Shown: positions 1-8,807, counted from the first letter of the stretch. The stretch is DNA of 64,000 nt from an uncultured delta proteobacterium (GCA_903875445.1 CAIQWD010000064.1:113044-177043); one strand, 5' to 3'. Notes: generated by a model not told the origin, from the sequence alone. Translations and numbers: made by a program.

Positions 1-252
1 ATTGCCGCAAGGGTCAATGGAGAACAAGCCGAAGTGATCTTCGCCGATAACGGCATGGGAATATCGGAAAATGAACAGGGTCGGATCTGGGAACGCTTGT
101 ACCGGGGAGATCGTAGCCGTTCGCAAAAGGGTCTGGGACTCGGGCTGAATTATGTGCACGCGGTGGTTGAGGCGCACGGCGGTTCGGTCAGGGTGACCAG
201 TATCCTGCACGAGGGCAGCAGTTTCATCGTGCTCTTGCCATTGGTCAGGTGA
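1..252 (+). CDS. Sensor histidine kinase, C-terminal ATPase domain (5' partial)
   Basis: The reading frame is open from base 1 and ends with TGA at 250-252, so only the last 83 codons are in the window. The residues form the end of a GHKL/HATPase_c domain: an N-box/G1 motif ADNGMGI (about residues 15-21 of the fragment), a F-box-like stretch IWERLYRGD, a G2 motif KGLGLGLNYV, and the final beta strands ending in FIVLLPL. The role is ATP binding for autophosphorylation of a two-component sensor. The sensor and phosphoacceptor domains lie outside the window, so signal and partner are unknown. Its last 8 bases overlap the 3' end of the convergent gene at 245-985. Confidence 0.85.
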   Translation: MAARVNGEQAEVIFADNGMGISENEQGRIWERLYRGDRSRSQKGLGLGLNYVHAVVEAHGGSVRVTSILHEGSSFIVLLPLVR

Positions 253-985
253 GCACGCAGGAAAAGTCGCAAACCAATGGGGCATGGTCGGAGAGACGCA
301 CTTCCGGGACGTAAAAGGAATCGATGCGGATACCCGGACTGTGGAGAATGAAGTCTATCTGGCGCAAGGGGGCATGGCTTGGATGCGATGGGGTGTTGAA
401 GACATTGGCGTTTTTCATGCCGGTGGCGGCAAGAAAGAGATTGAGTTCCCGGCTGCCCCAGAAGGTGTTGAAATCCCCGGCAATGATAACTTCCTTGTCG
501 ATATTGCGGGTGAGGGTGTGCAGCTGTTCCAGCTGGTTCTGGCGGTGCCGATATTTTAAAGACAGGTGGACGATGAAGATGGCAATGGCGCGCAAGTCGG
601 TCTGGATTACCAGCCGTTTCATGCCCTGCTCGAAATAGTGAAAATGAAAGTCTTCGATGTTCTGTTTGGTCAAGAGAGCGTTGCATTGTTGCCGCAGAAC
701 CGGAGCCTTATTGGCCAGGGAACCATTGCGATACTTGTTTTCAACTATACAGTTGTAACCGAGCTGGTCGGCAATAACCTGCGCCTGGCAGAAATGTCCT
801 GTCCGGTAAGAACCGGAATCGACCTCAACGAGGGCAACGATATCGGGATTAACGGAACCGATAAAATTGATGATCCGCTGCAGGTTGACGGTAGTATGCT
901 TGAAAAAACCGGCAAAGGGCAGCGGCAGGTGGTAACGGTTTTGATGGCCGGTGCCGTAACGTATATTATAAAAAAGTAAGCGCAT
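245..985 (-). CDS. Endonuclease/exonuclease/phosphatase (EEP) family hydrolase
   Basis: A 246-residue protein of the metal-dependent EEP fold (DNase I / exonuclease III / sphingomyelinase-like). The expected signatures occur in order: an N-terminal strand with the metal-site Asn (FYNIRYG, residues 5-11), a metal-binding Glu (ALVEVDSG), the HLSLKYR segment with the catalytic His, GDFNTFWG with the Asp-x-Asn pair, and a C-terminal SDHAPLV with the Asp-His dyad. There is no signal peptide or membrane segment, so it is probably cytosolic. The substrate cannot be told from sequence: nucleic acid, phospholipid or phosphoinositide-like molecules are all possible in this fold. It is convergent with the histidine kinase and divergent from hemC. 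Confidence 0.85.
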   Translation of the reverse strand: MRLLFYNIRYGTGHQNRYHLPLPFAGFFKHTTVNLQRIINFIGSVNPDIVALVEVDSGSYRTGHFCQAQVIADQLGYNCIVENKYRNGSLANKAPVLRQQCNALLTKQNIEDFHFHYFEQGMKRLVIQTDLRAIAIFIVHLSLKYRHRQNQLEQLHTLTRNIDKEVIIAGDFNTFWGSRELNLFLAATGMKNANVFNTPSHPSHAPLRQIDFILHSPGIRIDSFYVPEVRLSDHAPLVCDFSCVLT

Positions 986-1051
986 ACTTGTATGATACTG
1001 ATTTCCCCCCGGGGAGGCAATGGCTCAAAGTACAACTTCGTGGAAACTCAT

Positions 1052-1981
1052 ATGATAACAATTGGAACAAGAAAGAGTAAACTTGCCATGTGGCAGACCG
1101 AGATGGTGGCCGGCTCCCTGCATGAGCATGGCATGGCAACCCGGATTCATTCGCTGGAGACCATCGGCGACCGCATTCTTGACACTTCCATCGCCAAAAT
1201 CGGCAGCAAGGGGGTCTTTACCGCTGAACTTGAGGAGCAATTGGCCGGTGGGGCAACCGATATCGCCGTACATAGTGCCAAGGACATGCAGTCACAGTTG
1301 CCGGAGGGCTTTGTTTTGATCGCCTTCACCGCCCGGGAAAAAGTCAATGATGTGCTGCTCGGCACCGACCTCTCGATCGATATCGCCGATGCCGGGCGAC
1401 CACTGGTTGTCGGCACCTCTTCAGTGCGGAGGCGGGCTTTTCTCCGTCACTTTTATCCCCATGTGAAGATTGTCGAGATGCGCGGCAACCTGCAGACGAG
1501 AATTCGCAAGATGCAGGAGGGCCATTGCGACGCCCTGATACTCGCCTATGCCGGGGTGACGCGCATGGGGTACGACCGGATGATCATCAAGGAATTCGCC
1601 ACCGAGCAGTTCGTGCCGCCTGTCGGCCAGGGCTGCATCGCCATCGAGGCGGCAAGCACCCTGGCCCCGGAGAAGATGGCCAAGATTCGCCGGTGCCTCA
1701 ATAATCGAACCAGCGAGATCTGCCTTCTGGCGGAACGGGCCTTTCTGAAAAAACTTGATGGCGGCTGCAGTATTCCGGCATTCGGATATGCGGTCCTGGA
1801 GGGAGATGAACTGACCCTTGCCGCCGGCTTGGCAAGTCTTGACGGCACGAAAATCCTTCGGGTGACGGAAAAGGGCTCGGCTGAGGATCCGGTGGAATTA
1901 GGAGTCAGAGCCGGTGAAAAGATTCTGGACGGTGGCGGGCGACAGATGCTCGAAGAGATCAGATGCGCCCAGGCGCTTTAG
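1052..1981 (+). CDS. hemC: Porphobilinogen deaminase (hydroxymethylbilane synthase)
   Basis: A 309-aa HemC, which joins four porphobilinogen units into hydroxymethylbilane on the route to uroporphyrinogen III, the precursor of haem, sirohaem and cobalamin. Visible hallmarks are the N-terminus ITIGTRKSKLA, the HSAKDM segment with the catalytic Asp region, the cofactor/substrate-binding GTSSVRRRA and MRGNLQTR stretches, and the dipyrromethane attachment site GGCSIPAFG with Cys239. The frame is open further upstream (from 992), but family alignment supports ATG 1052, because residues before it are unlike HemC. It stands alone here. A cobalamin riboswitch begins 74 nt after its stop, which fits a tetrapyrrole theme without proving co-regulation. 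Confidence 0.97.
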   Translation: MITIGTRKSKLAMWQTEMVAGSLHEHGMATRIHSLETIGDRILDTSIAKIGSKGVFTAELEEQLAGGATDIAVHSAKDMQSQLPEGFVLIAFTAREKVNDVLLGTDLSIDIADAGRPLVVGTSSVRRRAFLRHFYPHVKIVEMRGNLQTRIRKMQEGHCDALILAYAGVTRMGYDRMIIKEFATEQFVPPVGQGCIAIEAASTLAPEKMAKIRRCLNNRTSEICLLAERAFLKKLDGGCSIPAFGYAVLEGDELTLAAGLASLDGTKILRVTEKGSAEDPVELGVRAGEKILDGGGRQMLEEIRCAQAL

Positions 1982-2054
1982 ATGGGATGAAGAAGTTCCG
2001 GTCGTCGGCAATCGACTCTTGACTTGCGGCCGTTTTCAGGATAAACATCTTTCT

Positions 2055-2210
2055 GTCAGGGTGTCGATACGACATTCTTGGGAATCCGGTGTGAATCCGG
2101 AACGGGCCCGCCGCTGTAACCGGGGACGAAAATCGCTCATGCCACTGATGGAAAAAATCGGGAAGGCGCGATGAGTAGGCTGAGCCGGAAGTCAGAATAC
2201 CTGCCCTGAC
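2055..2210 (+). promoter_or_regulatory. Cobalamin riboswitch
   Basis: The stretch carries the recognisable core of an AdoCbl/B12-box aptamer: GAATCCGGTGTGAATCCGG, then GCCGCTGTAACC, then GCCACTG, then GAGCCGGAAGTCAGAATACCTGCC. The P1 stem closes perfectly: GTCAGGG at 2055-2061 pairs with CCCTGAC at 2204-2210. A strong intrinsic terminator follows at 2271-2308, the layout of a transcription-attenuating B12 switch that turns genes off when cobalamin is present. The only ORF after the terminator and before tRNA-Pro is 50 codons long. Confidence 0.93.
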
Positions 2211-2270
2211 CTTTTATGCTGTTCTCCCCGTGGATCAGGGAGAAAAAGTACCATCCGTGGTGAAATCAGG

Positions 2271-2308
2271 GCCCCCGGACCAAATTGCATTTGGTCCGGG
2301 GGCTTTTT
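2271..2308 (+). terminator. Intrinsic terminator of the cobalamin riboswitch
   Basis: A perfect 14-bp stem (2271-2284 with 2290-2303) with a 5-nt loop TTGCA is followed by TTTTT. It lies 60 nt after the aptamer and 48 nt before the next start codon, so it is the likely expression platform. Confidence 0.93.
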
Positions 2309-2355
2309 ATTTGCCGCCGGATCGATGCTGTTCCTTAACTCTGGAGGAGTTGCAA

Positions 2356-2508
2356 ATGGACAGGAAAGAACTGGCGTACGCGAAACAGGCACTGCTGGCA
2401 ATTAAGGATTGGGATGCCTTTCAGGCGGTTATCAGAACCTGGTCGAGGGTAATGAAAGTTGGCGTTCCGGCAGCAAGATGGACAACCTGCGATAAGGAGG
2501 GCAGGTAA
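2356..2508 (+). CDS. Small ORF (50 aa) downstream of the cobalamin riboswitch, unknown
   Basis: An ATG at 2356 sits behind the strong ribosome-binding site GGAGG (CTGGAGGAGTTGCAA), directly after the riboswitch terminator. The 50-codon product is soluble and slightly basic: a helical N-terminal half rich in Ala, Lys and Leu (KELAYAKQALLAIKDWDAF), then a short Arg/Lys tail. I do not recognise it. It could be a genuine B12-repressed small protein, or the truncated start of a larger gene now lost. About 214 nt without recognisable content separate its stop from tRNA-Pro. Confidence 0.5.
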   Translation: MDRKELAYAKQALLAIKDWDAFQAVIRTWSRVMKVGVPAARWTTCDKEGR

Positions 2509-2722
2509 CTCGACATAAAGAGAATTGTCGGGTGTGCCAGGGGGTTCAAAAGATTATTCGGCGCTCCAGTCCGGTCGTGCAAGAAATGGCTGGACATGCG
2601 GCGCGGATTATGATAATGGACAGAACGCTATTCTGCATCACAGGAAGTATTAAGGAGACTCTATTATCCTGTACACTCCTCTAGTGCAAGAAAAGCATAA
2701 AAACTGAATAAAATCAACAAGT

Positions 2723-2799
2723 CGGGGAGTGGCTCAGTCTGGTAGAGCACAGCGTTCGGGACGCTGGGGTCGGAGGTTCAAATCCTCTCTTCCCGACCA
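2723..2799 (+). tRNA. tRNA-Pro(CGG)
   Basis: A 77-nt cloverleaf. The acceptor arm CGGGGAG pairs with CTTCCCG through one G-T wobble. The D arm contains TGGTAGAGC. The anticodon arm CAGCG-TTCGGGA-CGCTG gives anticodon CGG (Pro, codon CCG). The T arm is GGAGGTTCAAATCCTC. Discriminator A is followed by an encoded CCA at 2797-2799. Confidence 0.97.
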
Positions 2800-2804
2800 T
2801 GTTT

Positions 2805-2844
2805 AAGGCTGAAATAATTGAATAAATTATTTCAGCCTTTTTTG
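2805..2844 (+). terminator. Intrinsic terminator after tRNA-Pro
   Basis: AAGGCTGAAATAATT pairs with its reverse complement (2805-2819 with about 2825-2839) around a short A/T-rich loop and runs into a T tract. It starts 5 nt after the tRNA. Because the stem is flanked by A on one side and T on the other, it may also terminate the opposing GNAT gene. Confidence 0.9.
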
Positions 2845-2873
2845 TTTGTATAAGGCGGTGGGTTTGCAAAAAA

Positions 2874-3320
2874 TCACCGGTTCATTCCACAGACAATTTT
2901 CTTCCGATATACCTGTTGGGTTTTGGTTGGTTGAAAGCCCAGGGAAGGATAGAAAAGATGGCTTTCGCGGCGCTTGGTATTGCTCCGGACTACAATCACG
3001 TCCGCATCGCACTCACCGGCCCATTCTTCGGCACATCGGACCAGGATGCGGCCAACACCTTGGCGGCGAGCATTTTCGGCAACGACAAGCCCGACGATTT
3101 CAGCACGGAATCCCGATTCCAGGACGTACGAGGCATGCGTCTGGATCCATCCTATAATCATGCCGTCGTCGTCTTCAGCGACATACACGGCGCAGTCGTC
3201 TCTCGGGAGTATTTTTGCCAGTCGCTCGCCGATTTCCGAAACATTGGCGGAATAGCCAAGTTGTACGGTTAATTCGGCAATGGCGCGGCTGTCGGGGCTT
3301 ATAGCTTTGCGAGCCTTCAT
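2874..3320 (-). CDS. GNAT family N-acetyltransferase
   Basis: A 148-aa single-domain GNAT protein that would transfer an acetyl group from acetyl-CoA to an amine. The central core reads AEIVGLVVAENARRQGVGRILVRCAEEWA, whose RRQGVG segment is the acetyl-CoA pyrophosphate loop (motif A, Q/RxxGxG/A). It is preceded by the strand AVYVAEDDDGMIIGWI and followed by a motif-B-like SHLFYPSLGFQ. Length is typical. It is monocistronic and lies between tRNA-Pro and hutH; nothing nearby shows its substrate. Confidence 0.88.
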   Translation of the reverse strand: MKARKAISPDSRAIAELTVQLGYSANVSEIGERLAKILPRDDCAVYVAEDDDGMIIGWIQTHASYVLESGFRAEIVGLVVAENARRQGVGRILVRCAEEWAGECDADVIVVRSNTKRRESHLFYPSLGFQPTKTQQVYRKKIVCGMNR

Positions 3321-3435
3321 TTTCGTTGCCTATGGTATTGGCGACCGCTTCAACCTGGTTTTCTGGAGAAATCAGCTCAGCCGTATCAAAAAAAATGGTC
3401 CAAAGGAATGCCCGGAACGGCTTCTCAATAATCGT

Positions 3436-4977
3436 TTACTCTTCGGTAAAACTCGGCAGCAGGTCGAAGCCGACCAGGGGATTAAAGACCCCTGCCTGGA
3501 TAAGCGCCTGGGCCTTCTGGATATCCGGAGCAAAATAACGATCCTGATCATAAAACGCTACGACCTTGCGGATCTGGGCCTTGGCACTCTCAAGGAGTGG
3601 CGAAGTTTTCAGAGGTGCACGAAAATCGACACCCTGGCAGGCGGCAAGCAGTTCGATGGCCAGGACGCCGGCGGTGTTTTCCGCCATTTCCAGCAGTCGT
3701 CTGGCGGCAAAGGTAGCCATGGAGACATGGTCTTCTTGATTGGCCGAGGTCGGCAGGCTATCGACCGATGCCGGATGGGCGAGGGACTTATTTTCGCTGG
3801 CAAGGGCTGCGGCGGTCACCTGGGCGATCATGAATCCGGAGTTGAGCCCACCCTTTTCCACAAGAAAAGGCGGCAGTTTCGACATATGGGAATCGATTAA
3901 GAGGGCTATTCTCCTCTCCGACAGGGCACCGATTTCGGCGATGGCCAGGGCCAGATTGTCGGCGGCCATGGCTATCGGTTCGCCATGGAAATTGCCGCCC
4001 GACATGATGTCGTTTTCTTTGGCAAAGACCAAGGGGTTGTCGGAAACCGCGTTGGCCTCGGTGGCGATCACTTCGGCGGTATTGCGGACCTGGGTGAGGC
4101 AGGCGCCCATCACCTGGGGTTGACAGCGCAGGGAATAGGGGTCTTGCACCGCCTCGCAGTTCTTGTGGGAGATCTCGATTTCACTGTGCGCCAGGAGCCG
4201 GCGATACATCGCCGCCACGTCGATCTGGGCCTTATGGCCGCGGACTTCGTGGATGAGCGGGTCAAAAGGCCTGCGGCTGCCCAGCGCCGCTTCAACGCAC
4301 AGACTGCCGGAGACCATCGCGGCGGCAAACAGCTCTTCGGCGGCAAAGAGCCCTTCAAGGGCAAAGGCGGTGGAGGCCTGGGTGCCGTTTAAAAGCGCCA
4401 GCCCTTCCTTGGGGCCGAGGGTGATCGGGCTCAGCCCGGCACACTGCAACCCTTCCCGGCCGCTGATCGGCCTTCCCTGATACAATGCCTCACCTTCGCC
4501 GAGGAGGACGGTACTCATATGGGCAAGCGGTGCGAGGTCACCGGAAGCCCCAACCGAACCTTTTTGGGGTACACACGGATAGACCCCGGCGTTCACCAGA
4601 CGGATCAGGGCTTCGATGACTTCCAGGCGGATGCCTGAGTAGCCCCTGGCCAGGCTGTTGATTTTCAAAACCATCATCAGCCGGACGGTCGATTCCGCCA
4701 TCAAAGAGCCGACGCCTGCGGCGTGGGAAAGAACTATGGACCGCTGCAGATGTTCAAGTTCGTTGTCGGGTATAACGGTTTTGGCAAGCAGGCCGAAACC
4801 GGTATTGATGCCGTAGATCACCCGCCCCTGGTCGATGAGGGTTCGCACTGTCTGCACCGAAGCCCGGATCTTGGCCTTGCAGCTCTCGGCCAGACTGATC
4901 GTTACCCGATGTTTGGCAAGGAGGCGCAGTTGTGCCAGGGTCAGTTTGCCCGGTTCGATACATATCTGTGGAGTCAT
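3436..4977 (-). CDS. hutH: Histidine ammonia-lyase
   Basis: A 513-aa aromatic amino acid ammonia-lyase. HutH eliminates ammonia from L-histidine to give urocanate. The tripeptide that cyclises into the MIO prosthetic group is present as Ala144-Ser145-Gly146 in [14 protein letters not shown], and the active-site Tyr lies in [10 protein letters not shown] (residues 53-61). Length matches HutH. The frame is open far upstream (to 5376), but ATG 4977 is preceded by GAGGAAAC and begins the family-like N-terminus. No hutU, hutI or hutG lies nearby, so the rest of the pathway is elsewhere or absent. A related tyrosine/phenylalanine lyase is possible but less likely. Confidence 0.92.
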   Translation of the reverse strand: MTPQICIEPGKLTLAQLRLLAKHRVTISLAESCKAKIRASVQTVRTLIDQGRVIYGINTGFGLLAKTVIPDNELEHLQRSIVLSHAAGVGSLMAESTVRLMMVLKINSLARGYSGIRLEVIEALIRLVNAGVYPCVPQKGSVGASGDLAPLAHMSTVLLGEGEALYQGRPISGREGLQCAGLSPITLGPKEGLALLNGTQASTAFALEGLFAAEELFAAAMVSGSLCVEAALGSRRPFDPLIHEVRGHKAQIDVAAMYRRLLAHSEIEISHKNCEAVQDPYSLRCQPQVMGACLTQVRNTAEVIATEANAVSDNPLVFAKENDIMSGGNFHGEPIAMAADNLALAIAEIGALSERRIALLIDSHMSKLPPFLVEKGGLNSGFMIAQVTAAALASENKSLAHPASVDSLPTSANQEDHVSMATFAARRLLEMAENTAGVLAIELLAACQGVDFRAPLKTSPLLESAKAQIRKVVAFYDQDRYFAPDIQKAQALIQAGVFNPLVGFDLLPSFTEE

Positions 4978-5471
4978 GTTTCCTCTTTTTTGTAAAATAT
5001 CGATTATATTTGCTGTTGGTTCGCGGTTGTCTTGAGAGCGGCAGGGATTTCTACCGTTTTTCTGATTGTATAGACAAATGAAGGCCCTGGCAACGGCAAT
5101 CGCCGGCAGCGGATACATGTATAGAACCGATGACAGAAGAGAGAATTTGCACTGGCAGACAGTTTCTTTATAACTATATTGAATGATTGAAACTTGTATT
5201 AAGTTGAAGGAATAAGGAGGGGATTTGTAAGAAAACCTGGAAATAGAGTGAGAAAATGTATATAGTGTCGCCCTTTTTACCCCTTGTTGACGCCGCCAAA
5301 CCATCTTATCTGTATTGTTCTGGATACTGGCAGCGGATAAGCCTGCGACAACGCTGGCATACCGCCCGGGCAACATCCCGATTAACCGAGTCGTTTGAAT
5401 TGTAAGCTGCCAATATAACCCCAGTTTTCCACTGGCTGTCGCCCTTTTTTATTCAATTTCAAGAGAAGATT
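4978..5471. other. Divergent intergenic region hutH / pta
   Basis: 494 bases between two divergently transcribed genes must hold both promoters. I see A/T-rich stretches around 5160-5275 but no promoter, operator or RNA structure that I can defend. The long N-terminal extension of the hutH frame across it has no coding character. Confidence 0.5.
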
Positions 5472-7586
5472 ATGTCAAAAAATTTGTATGTTGCCGGCAC
5501 TGAGCCGCGCAGTGGGAAATCGGCTATTATCCTTGGTCTGATGGAACTCTTAACCCGCAATGTTAAGAAGGTACTCTTTTTTCGTCCCCTGATTGATGCC
5601 GACCATAGAGCCGGCGAGCGGGACAACACCATTAATCTCATCAAAAGCCAATTCAATCTTTGCACCAACTATGAAGAAATGTATGCCTTTACGGTAGCGG
5701 AGGCTAGCCAGCTTATTGCGATGGGCAAAAATGCCGAGTTGCATGAAGGAATACTGAGTAAATATAATGCCCTGGCTGAAAAGGCCGATTTTGTTCTCTG
5801 CGAGGGTATTGTGCGGGGCGGAGCGGCTGCTTCCTTTGATTTCGATATTAATGTGGAAATCAGCAACAACCTTGGCTGTCCGGTGCTTTTGGTGGTCGGC
5901 GCCAAAATGAAGCCGGTGGATGAACTCATTCGTTCCATCAAGGTGTACCATGAATCTCTTGGTGATCGCGGCTGCGACCTGATCGCGACCATTGTCAATC
6001 GAGTGGATCCGGCTTCAGTTGACACAGTTAAGAATCGCCTTCAGTCGGAGCAGATATCGACCAAGCAGCTGGTCTATGTCATCCCCAATAACGACAACCT
6101 CGGCAGCCCCTCCGTCGGGGAGGTGGCCAGGCTCCTCAATGCCGAAATTCTTTATGGTGAAAAGAATCTCACCCGCCATGTGCGCAGTTTCACCATTGCC
6201 GCAATGCAACTGCGTAACCTCTTGGCAAGAATAGAATACGGTGCCTTGGTTATTACCCCGGGGGATCGCTCCGACGTCATTCTTGCATGTCTTGCAGCCG
6301 TGCAGTCGAAGACCATGCCGAAAATCTCCGGCATTATGCTGACCGGCGGGCTGGTGCCCGAGGCACCTATTCAGAAGGTCATGGAGGGTTTCCCGGATAC
6401 TGTGCCGATACTTGCGGTAAGCGAAAACACCTTCCAGGCGGCGATCCGCGTCGATAATATCCATGCCTTCATCACCCCGGACAACACCAAGAAAATCAAC
6501 CAGGCACTGGCGGTTTTTGAAAAGTTTATCAATATGGATGAGTTGAGTGATAAGATCATCAAAACCAAAACCACCATCGTTACCCCCAAAATGTTCGAAT
6601 CTCGCTTGCTGCAGCGGGCCAAGGTCAACAAGCAGCACATCGTCCTTCCGGAAGGCGAGACCGATCGTATCCTCAAGGCGGCCGAGATCCTCTTGCGGCG
6701 GGAGATCGTCGATATTACCCTGCTAGGTCGAGAGGATCGAATTCACGACCGTATCAGAAAACTTGGTGTGCATCTGGAGAAAGCAATCATCATCGACCCA
6801 AGGACCTCACCGTACTCTGACGAATATGCCGACACCTATTACCAACTGAGAAAGGATAAGGGAGTCACCCAGGATAGTGCCAGGGATATCATGGCCGACC
6901 TGAACTTTTACGGCACCATGATGATCTATAAAGGCCATGCCGACGGCATGGTCTCGGGAGCGATGCACACCACCGCCGATACCATCCGCCCCGCCTTCCA
7001 GTTTATCAAGACCAAGCCGGATTGTTCCATTGTATCCAGTGTGATGCTCATGTGCTTAAATGATCGGGTTCTTGCCTATGGCGATTGTGCAATCAATCCC
7101 GACCCCACCGCCGAACAATTGGCGGAGATTGCCATCAGTTCGGCTAAGACGGCGGCGCTCTTCGGCATTCAGCCATTGGTTGCCATGCTGTCCTATTCCT
7201 CCGGTGAATCCGGTAAGGGAGAGCAGGTCGAAAAAGTTCGCAGGGCAACGGAGATAGCCCGGAAAAAGGCAGAGACCCTGTATCCGGGTCTTGCGATTGA
7301 GGGACCGATTCAGTACGATGCGGCCGTGGATATGGAGGTTGCCAAAACCAAGATGCCGGAGAGTAAGGTGGCGGGGAGGGCTACGGTATTTATTTTCCCC
7401 GATTTGAACACCGGCAACAACACCTATAAAGCAGTGCAGAGATCGGCCGGCGCCGTTGTCGTCGGCCCCATTCTCCAGGGCCTCAGAAAACCGGTGAACG
7501 ATTTGAGTCGCGGCTGTCTGGTGCCGGATATCGTCGATACCGTGGCTATCACCGCGGTGCAGGCCGCGGCCGAGAAGGGTAAATAA
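5472..7586 (+). CDS. pta: Phosphate acetyltransferase, long DRTGG-type
   Basis: A 704-aa Pta, close to the length of the E. coli enzyme, which interconverts acetyl-CoA and acetyl phosphate. The N-terminal BioD/CobQ-like P-loop domain starts with VAGTEPRSGKS (residues 7-17). A central DRTGG-type domain follows (about residues 215-340). The C-terminal catalytic PTA_PTB domain begins near residue 375 (FESRLLQRAK) and contains LPEGETDRILKAA, the SGAMHTTADTIRPA segment and the C-terminal signature DLNTGNNTYKAVQRSAGA. No ackA is adjacent. In a lactate or acetate oxidiser it would work in acetate production or activation. Translation starts at ATG 5472 behind AAGAGAAGAT. Confidence 0.96.
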   Translation: MSKNLYVAGTEPRSGKSAIILGLMELLTRNVKKVLFFRPLIDADHRAGERDNTINLIKSQFNLCTNYEEMYAFTVAEASQLIAMGKNAELHEGILSKYNALAEKADFVLCEGIVRGGAAASFDFDINVEISNNLGCPVLLVVGAKMKPVDELIRSIKVYHESLGDRGCDLIATIVNRVDPASVDTVKNRLQSEQISTKQLVYVIPNNDNLGSPSVGEVARLLNAEILYGEKNLTRHVRSFTIAAMQLRNLLARIEYGALVITPGDRSDVILACLAAVQSKTMPKISGIMLTGGLVPEAPIQKVMEGFPDTVPILAVSENTFQAAIRVDNIHAFITPDNTKKINQALAVFEKFINMDELSDKIIKTKTTIVTPKMFESRLLQRAKVNKQHIVLPEGETDRILKAAEILLRREIVDITLLGREDRIHDRIRKLGVHLEKAIIIDPRTSPYSDEYADTYYQLRKDKGVTQDSARDIMADLNFYGTMMIYKGHADGMVSGAMHTTADTIRPAFQFIKTKPDCSIVSSVMLMCLNDRVLAYGDCAINPDPTAEQLAEIAISSAKTAALFGIQPLVAMLSYSSGESGKGEQVEKVRRATEIARKKAETLYPGLAIEGPIQYDAAVDMEVAKTKMPESKVAGRATVFIFPDLNTGNNTYKAVQRSAGAVVVGPILQGLRKPVNDLSRGCLVPDIVDTVAITAVQAAAEKGK

Positions 7587-7595
7587 AAAACCATC

Positions 7596-7645
7596 GAGGA
7601 GCCGTTACGAAGGGGGCCTTTTTCCCCATTTTGTTACGGCTCCTT
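7596..7645. repeat. 50-nt dispersed hairpin repeat, copy A
   Basis: An imperfect inverted repeat in which 13 of 16 arm positions are complementary: arms GAGGAGCCGTTACGAA and TTTGTTACGGCTCCTT. It begins 9 nt after the pta stop. An ungapped 50-nt alignment with 39597-39646 gives 38 identical positions. It may act as a terminator between convergent genes, although its T runs are inside the loop and not after the stem. Confidence 0.75.
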
Positions 7646-7655
7646 ATGCCGAGTA

Positions 7656-8333
7656 TTACCAGCGGCGTCCGTAGCCATCGTGTCGATATGAATAATGCGG
7701 CCGATGCCAATAGCCGTGGTTCCAGATCCAGCGATCACCGTACCAGAACCATCCCCCTCCCACCCAAAGGTATTCCGGTCCGGGGGCCACGACGATCTGT
7801 TCGACAATCGGCTGAGGTGGTGGGCTTCCTGCCACGCCTACAACCTCGGTGGAGCGCATCTCATTCGGTGTGTTGATCATGAAGTCGATGATCTTCTCAC
7901 TCACTCCGGTATTCTTCAATTCTATAATCTCTCCGGATCTAAGGTGATAGACCGTCCGGGAGTAGCGGATTTGACTGATGACGAGGTCGTCGCTAACTCC
8001 GGCCTTCACCATTGAAATAATATCCGCCACTGCCAACGGTTGACTTTGTTCGATTCGCTGTATGGTCTGCGGCGATTGCGCTCTCAATTGCGCTTCCTGG
8101 GCTTGGTCCATGCCATGCCCGATTATACCGCCGACGACTGCACCCACCGCCGCGCCAACCAGTCCTGCCGAGCCGGAATGACGACCTGCACTGGCACTGC
8201 CGATGATCGCTCCCGTAGCCCCTCCGGCCAGGGCGCCCGAGGCCGTGTAATCCGGGCGTCCTTGGGGCGACATGCAGCCAGTGAGCGAGATCCCTACCAA
8301 TGCCCATGTCAACAAATAACCATATTGTTTCAT
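7656..8333 (-). CDS. Glycine-zipper lipoprotein with C-terminal YXWVGGW-like repeats
   Basis: A 225-aa exported lipoprotein. ATG 8333, behind GGAGGAAATT, opens a signal peptide with lipobox LTGC (mature Cys near residue 19). Residues about 30-75 are a glycine zipper (ALAGGATGAIIGS, GLVGAAVGAVVGGIIGHGM), a helix type found in outer-membrane lipoproteins such as SlyB/YMGG families. A middle region (about residues 95-150) resembles small stress-associated domains with IISMVKAGVSDDLVISQI. The C-terminus is rich in Trp, Tyr, His and Gly. It is likely an outer-membrane envelope protein; no enzymatic motif is seen. The gene is monocistronic and convergent with pta. Confidence 0.82.
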   Translation of the reverse strand: MKQYGYLLTWALVGISLTGCMSPQGRPDYTASGALAGGATGAIIGSASAGRHSGSAGLVGAAVGAVVGGIIGHGMDQAQEAQLRAQSPQTIQRIEQSQPLAVADIISMVKAGVSDDLVISQIRYSRTVYHLRSGEIIELKNTGVSEKIIDFMINTPNEMRSTEVVGVAGSPPPQPIVEQIVVAPGPEYLWVGGGWFWYGDRWIWNHGYWHRPHYSYRHDGYGRRW

Positions 8334-8365
8334 AATTTCCTCCACTGTATAAATATTACGCATAC
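8320..8365. repeat. Lipoprotein gene leader, copy 1 of a local duplication
   Basis: This 46-nt stretch, holding the ribosome-binding site and start codon of the lipoprotein gene, matches 8432-8478 at about 40 of 47 aligned positions with one single-base gap. Confidence 0.75.
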
Positions 8366-8431
8366 CCGGTCAACCTTTCATTCGCTAGCCGGTAAGCGCT
8401 AATTCCTGTCGATGCACATGCCATCAGATAC

Positions 8432-8478
8432 CCATATCTGTTTCGCAACTTCCTCCTCTGTGTAAATATTACTCATAC
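8432..8478. repeat. Decayed second copy of the lipoprotein gene leader
   Basis: Similar to 8320-8365, in the same orientation, about 112 nt upstream of the functional copy. The Shine-Dalgarno block survives but the ATG has become GCG, and no reading frame follows, so it looks like the relic of a duplicated gene start. The rest of the gap between the lipoprotein gene and the efflux operon (8479-8807) shows nothing I can assign. Confidence 0.65.
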
Positions 8479-8807
8479 TTGAGTCTGCTAACCACTTATA
8501 GTTCTAATCTTATTAATAGCAATATCCATGCCTATTATGCTTTCGGCATCTTCATCTTGAAATACTGTCAACCCGGCCAGCGATTGAGCATCCGATAAAA
8601 ATAATCCTGTGGCTTCGGCGCAAATATTGCATAAACAGCTTTCGCGCAATAGAATGGAAAACGGTGCATGAGAAAGAGTTACCGTTTACATCTGTGGTGA
8701 ACTATGTAATACAAGTCAATCATCTTGATCTTTCAATCACGTCGTTCTCTTACGACCCATAAAACTACTGGTGCCGTTTAACGGCACTCCCGGGACAACT
8801 CATCATT

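Noticed and set aside
4978..5376. N-terminal extension of hutH
   Set aside because: The extra 133 residues have no homology character, while ATG 4977 has a Shine-Dalgarno and the family N-terminus.
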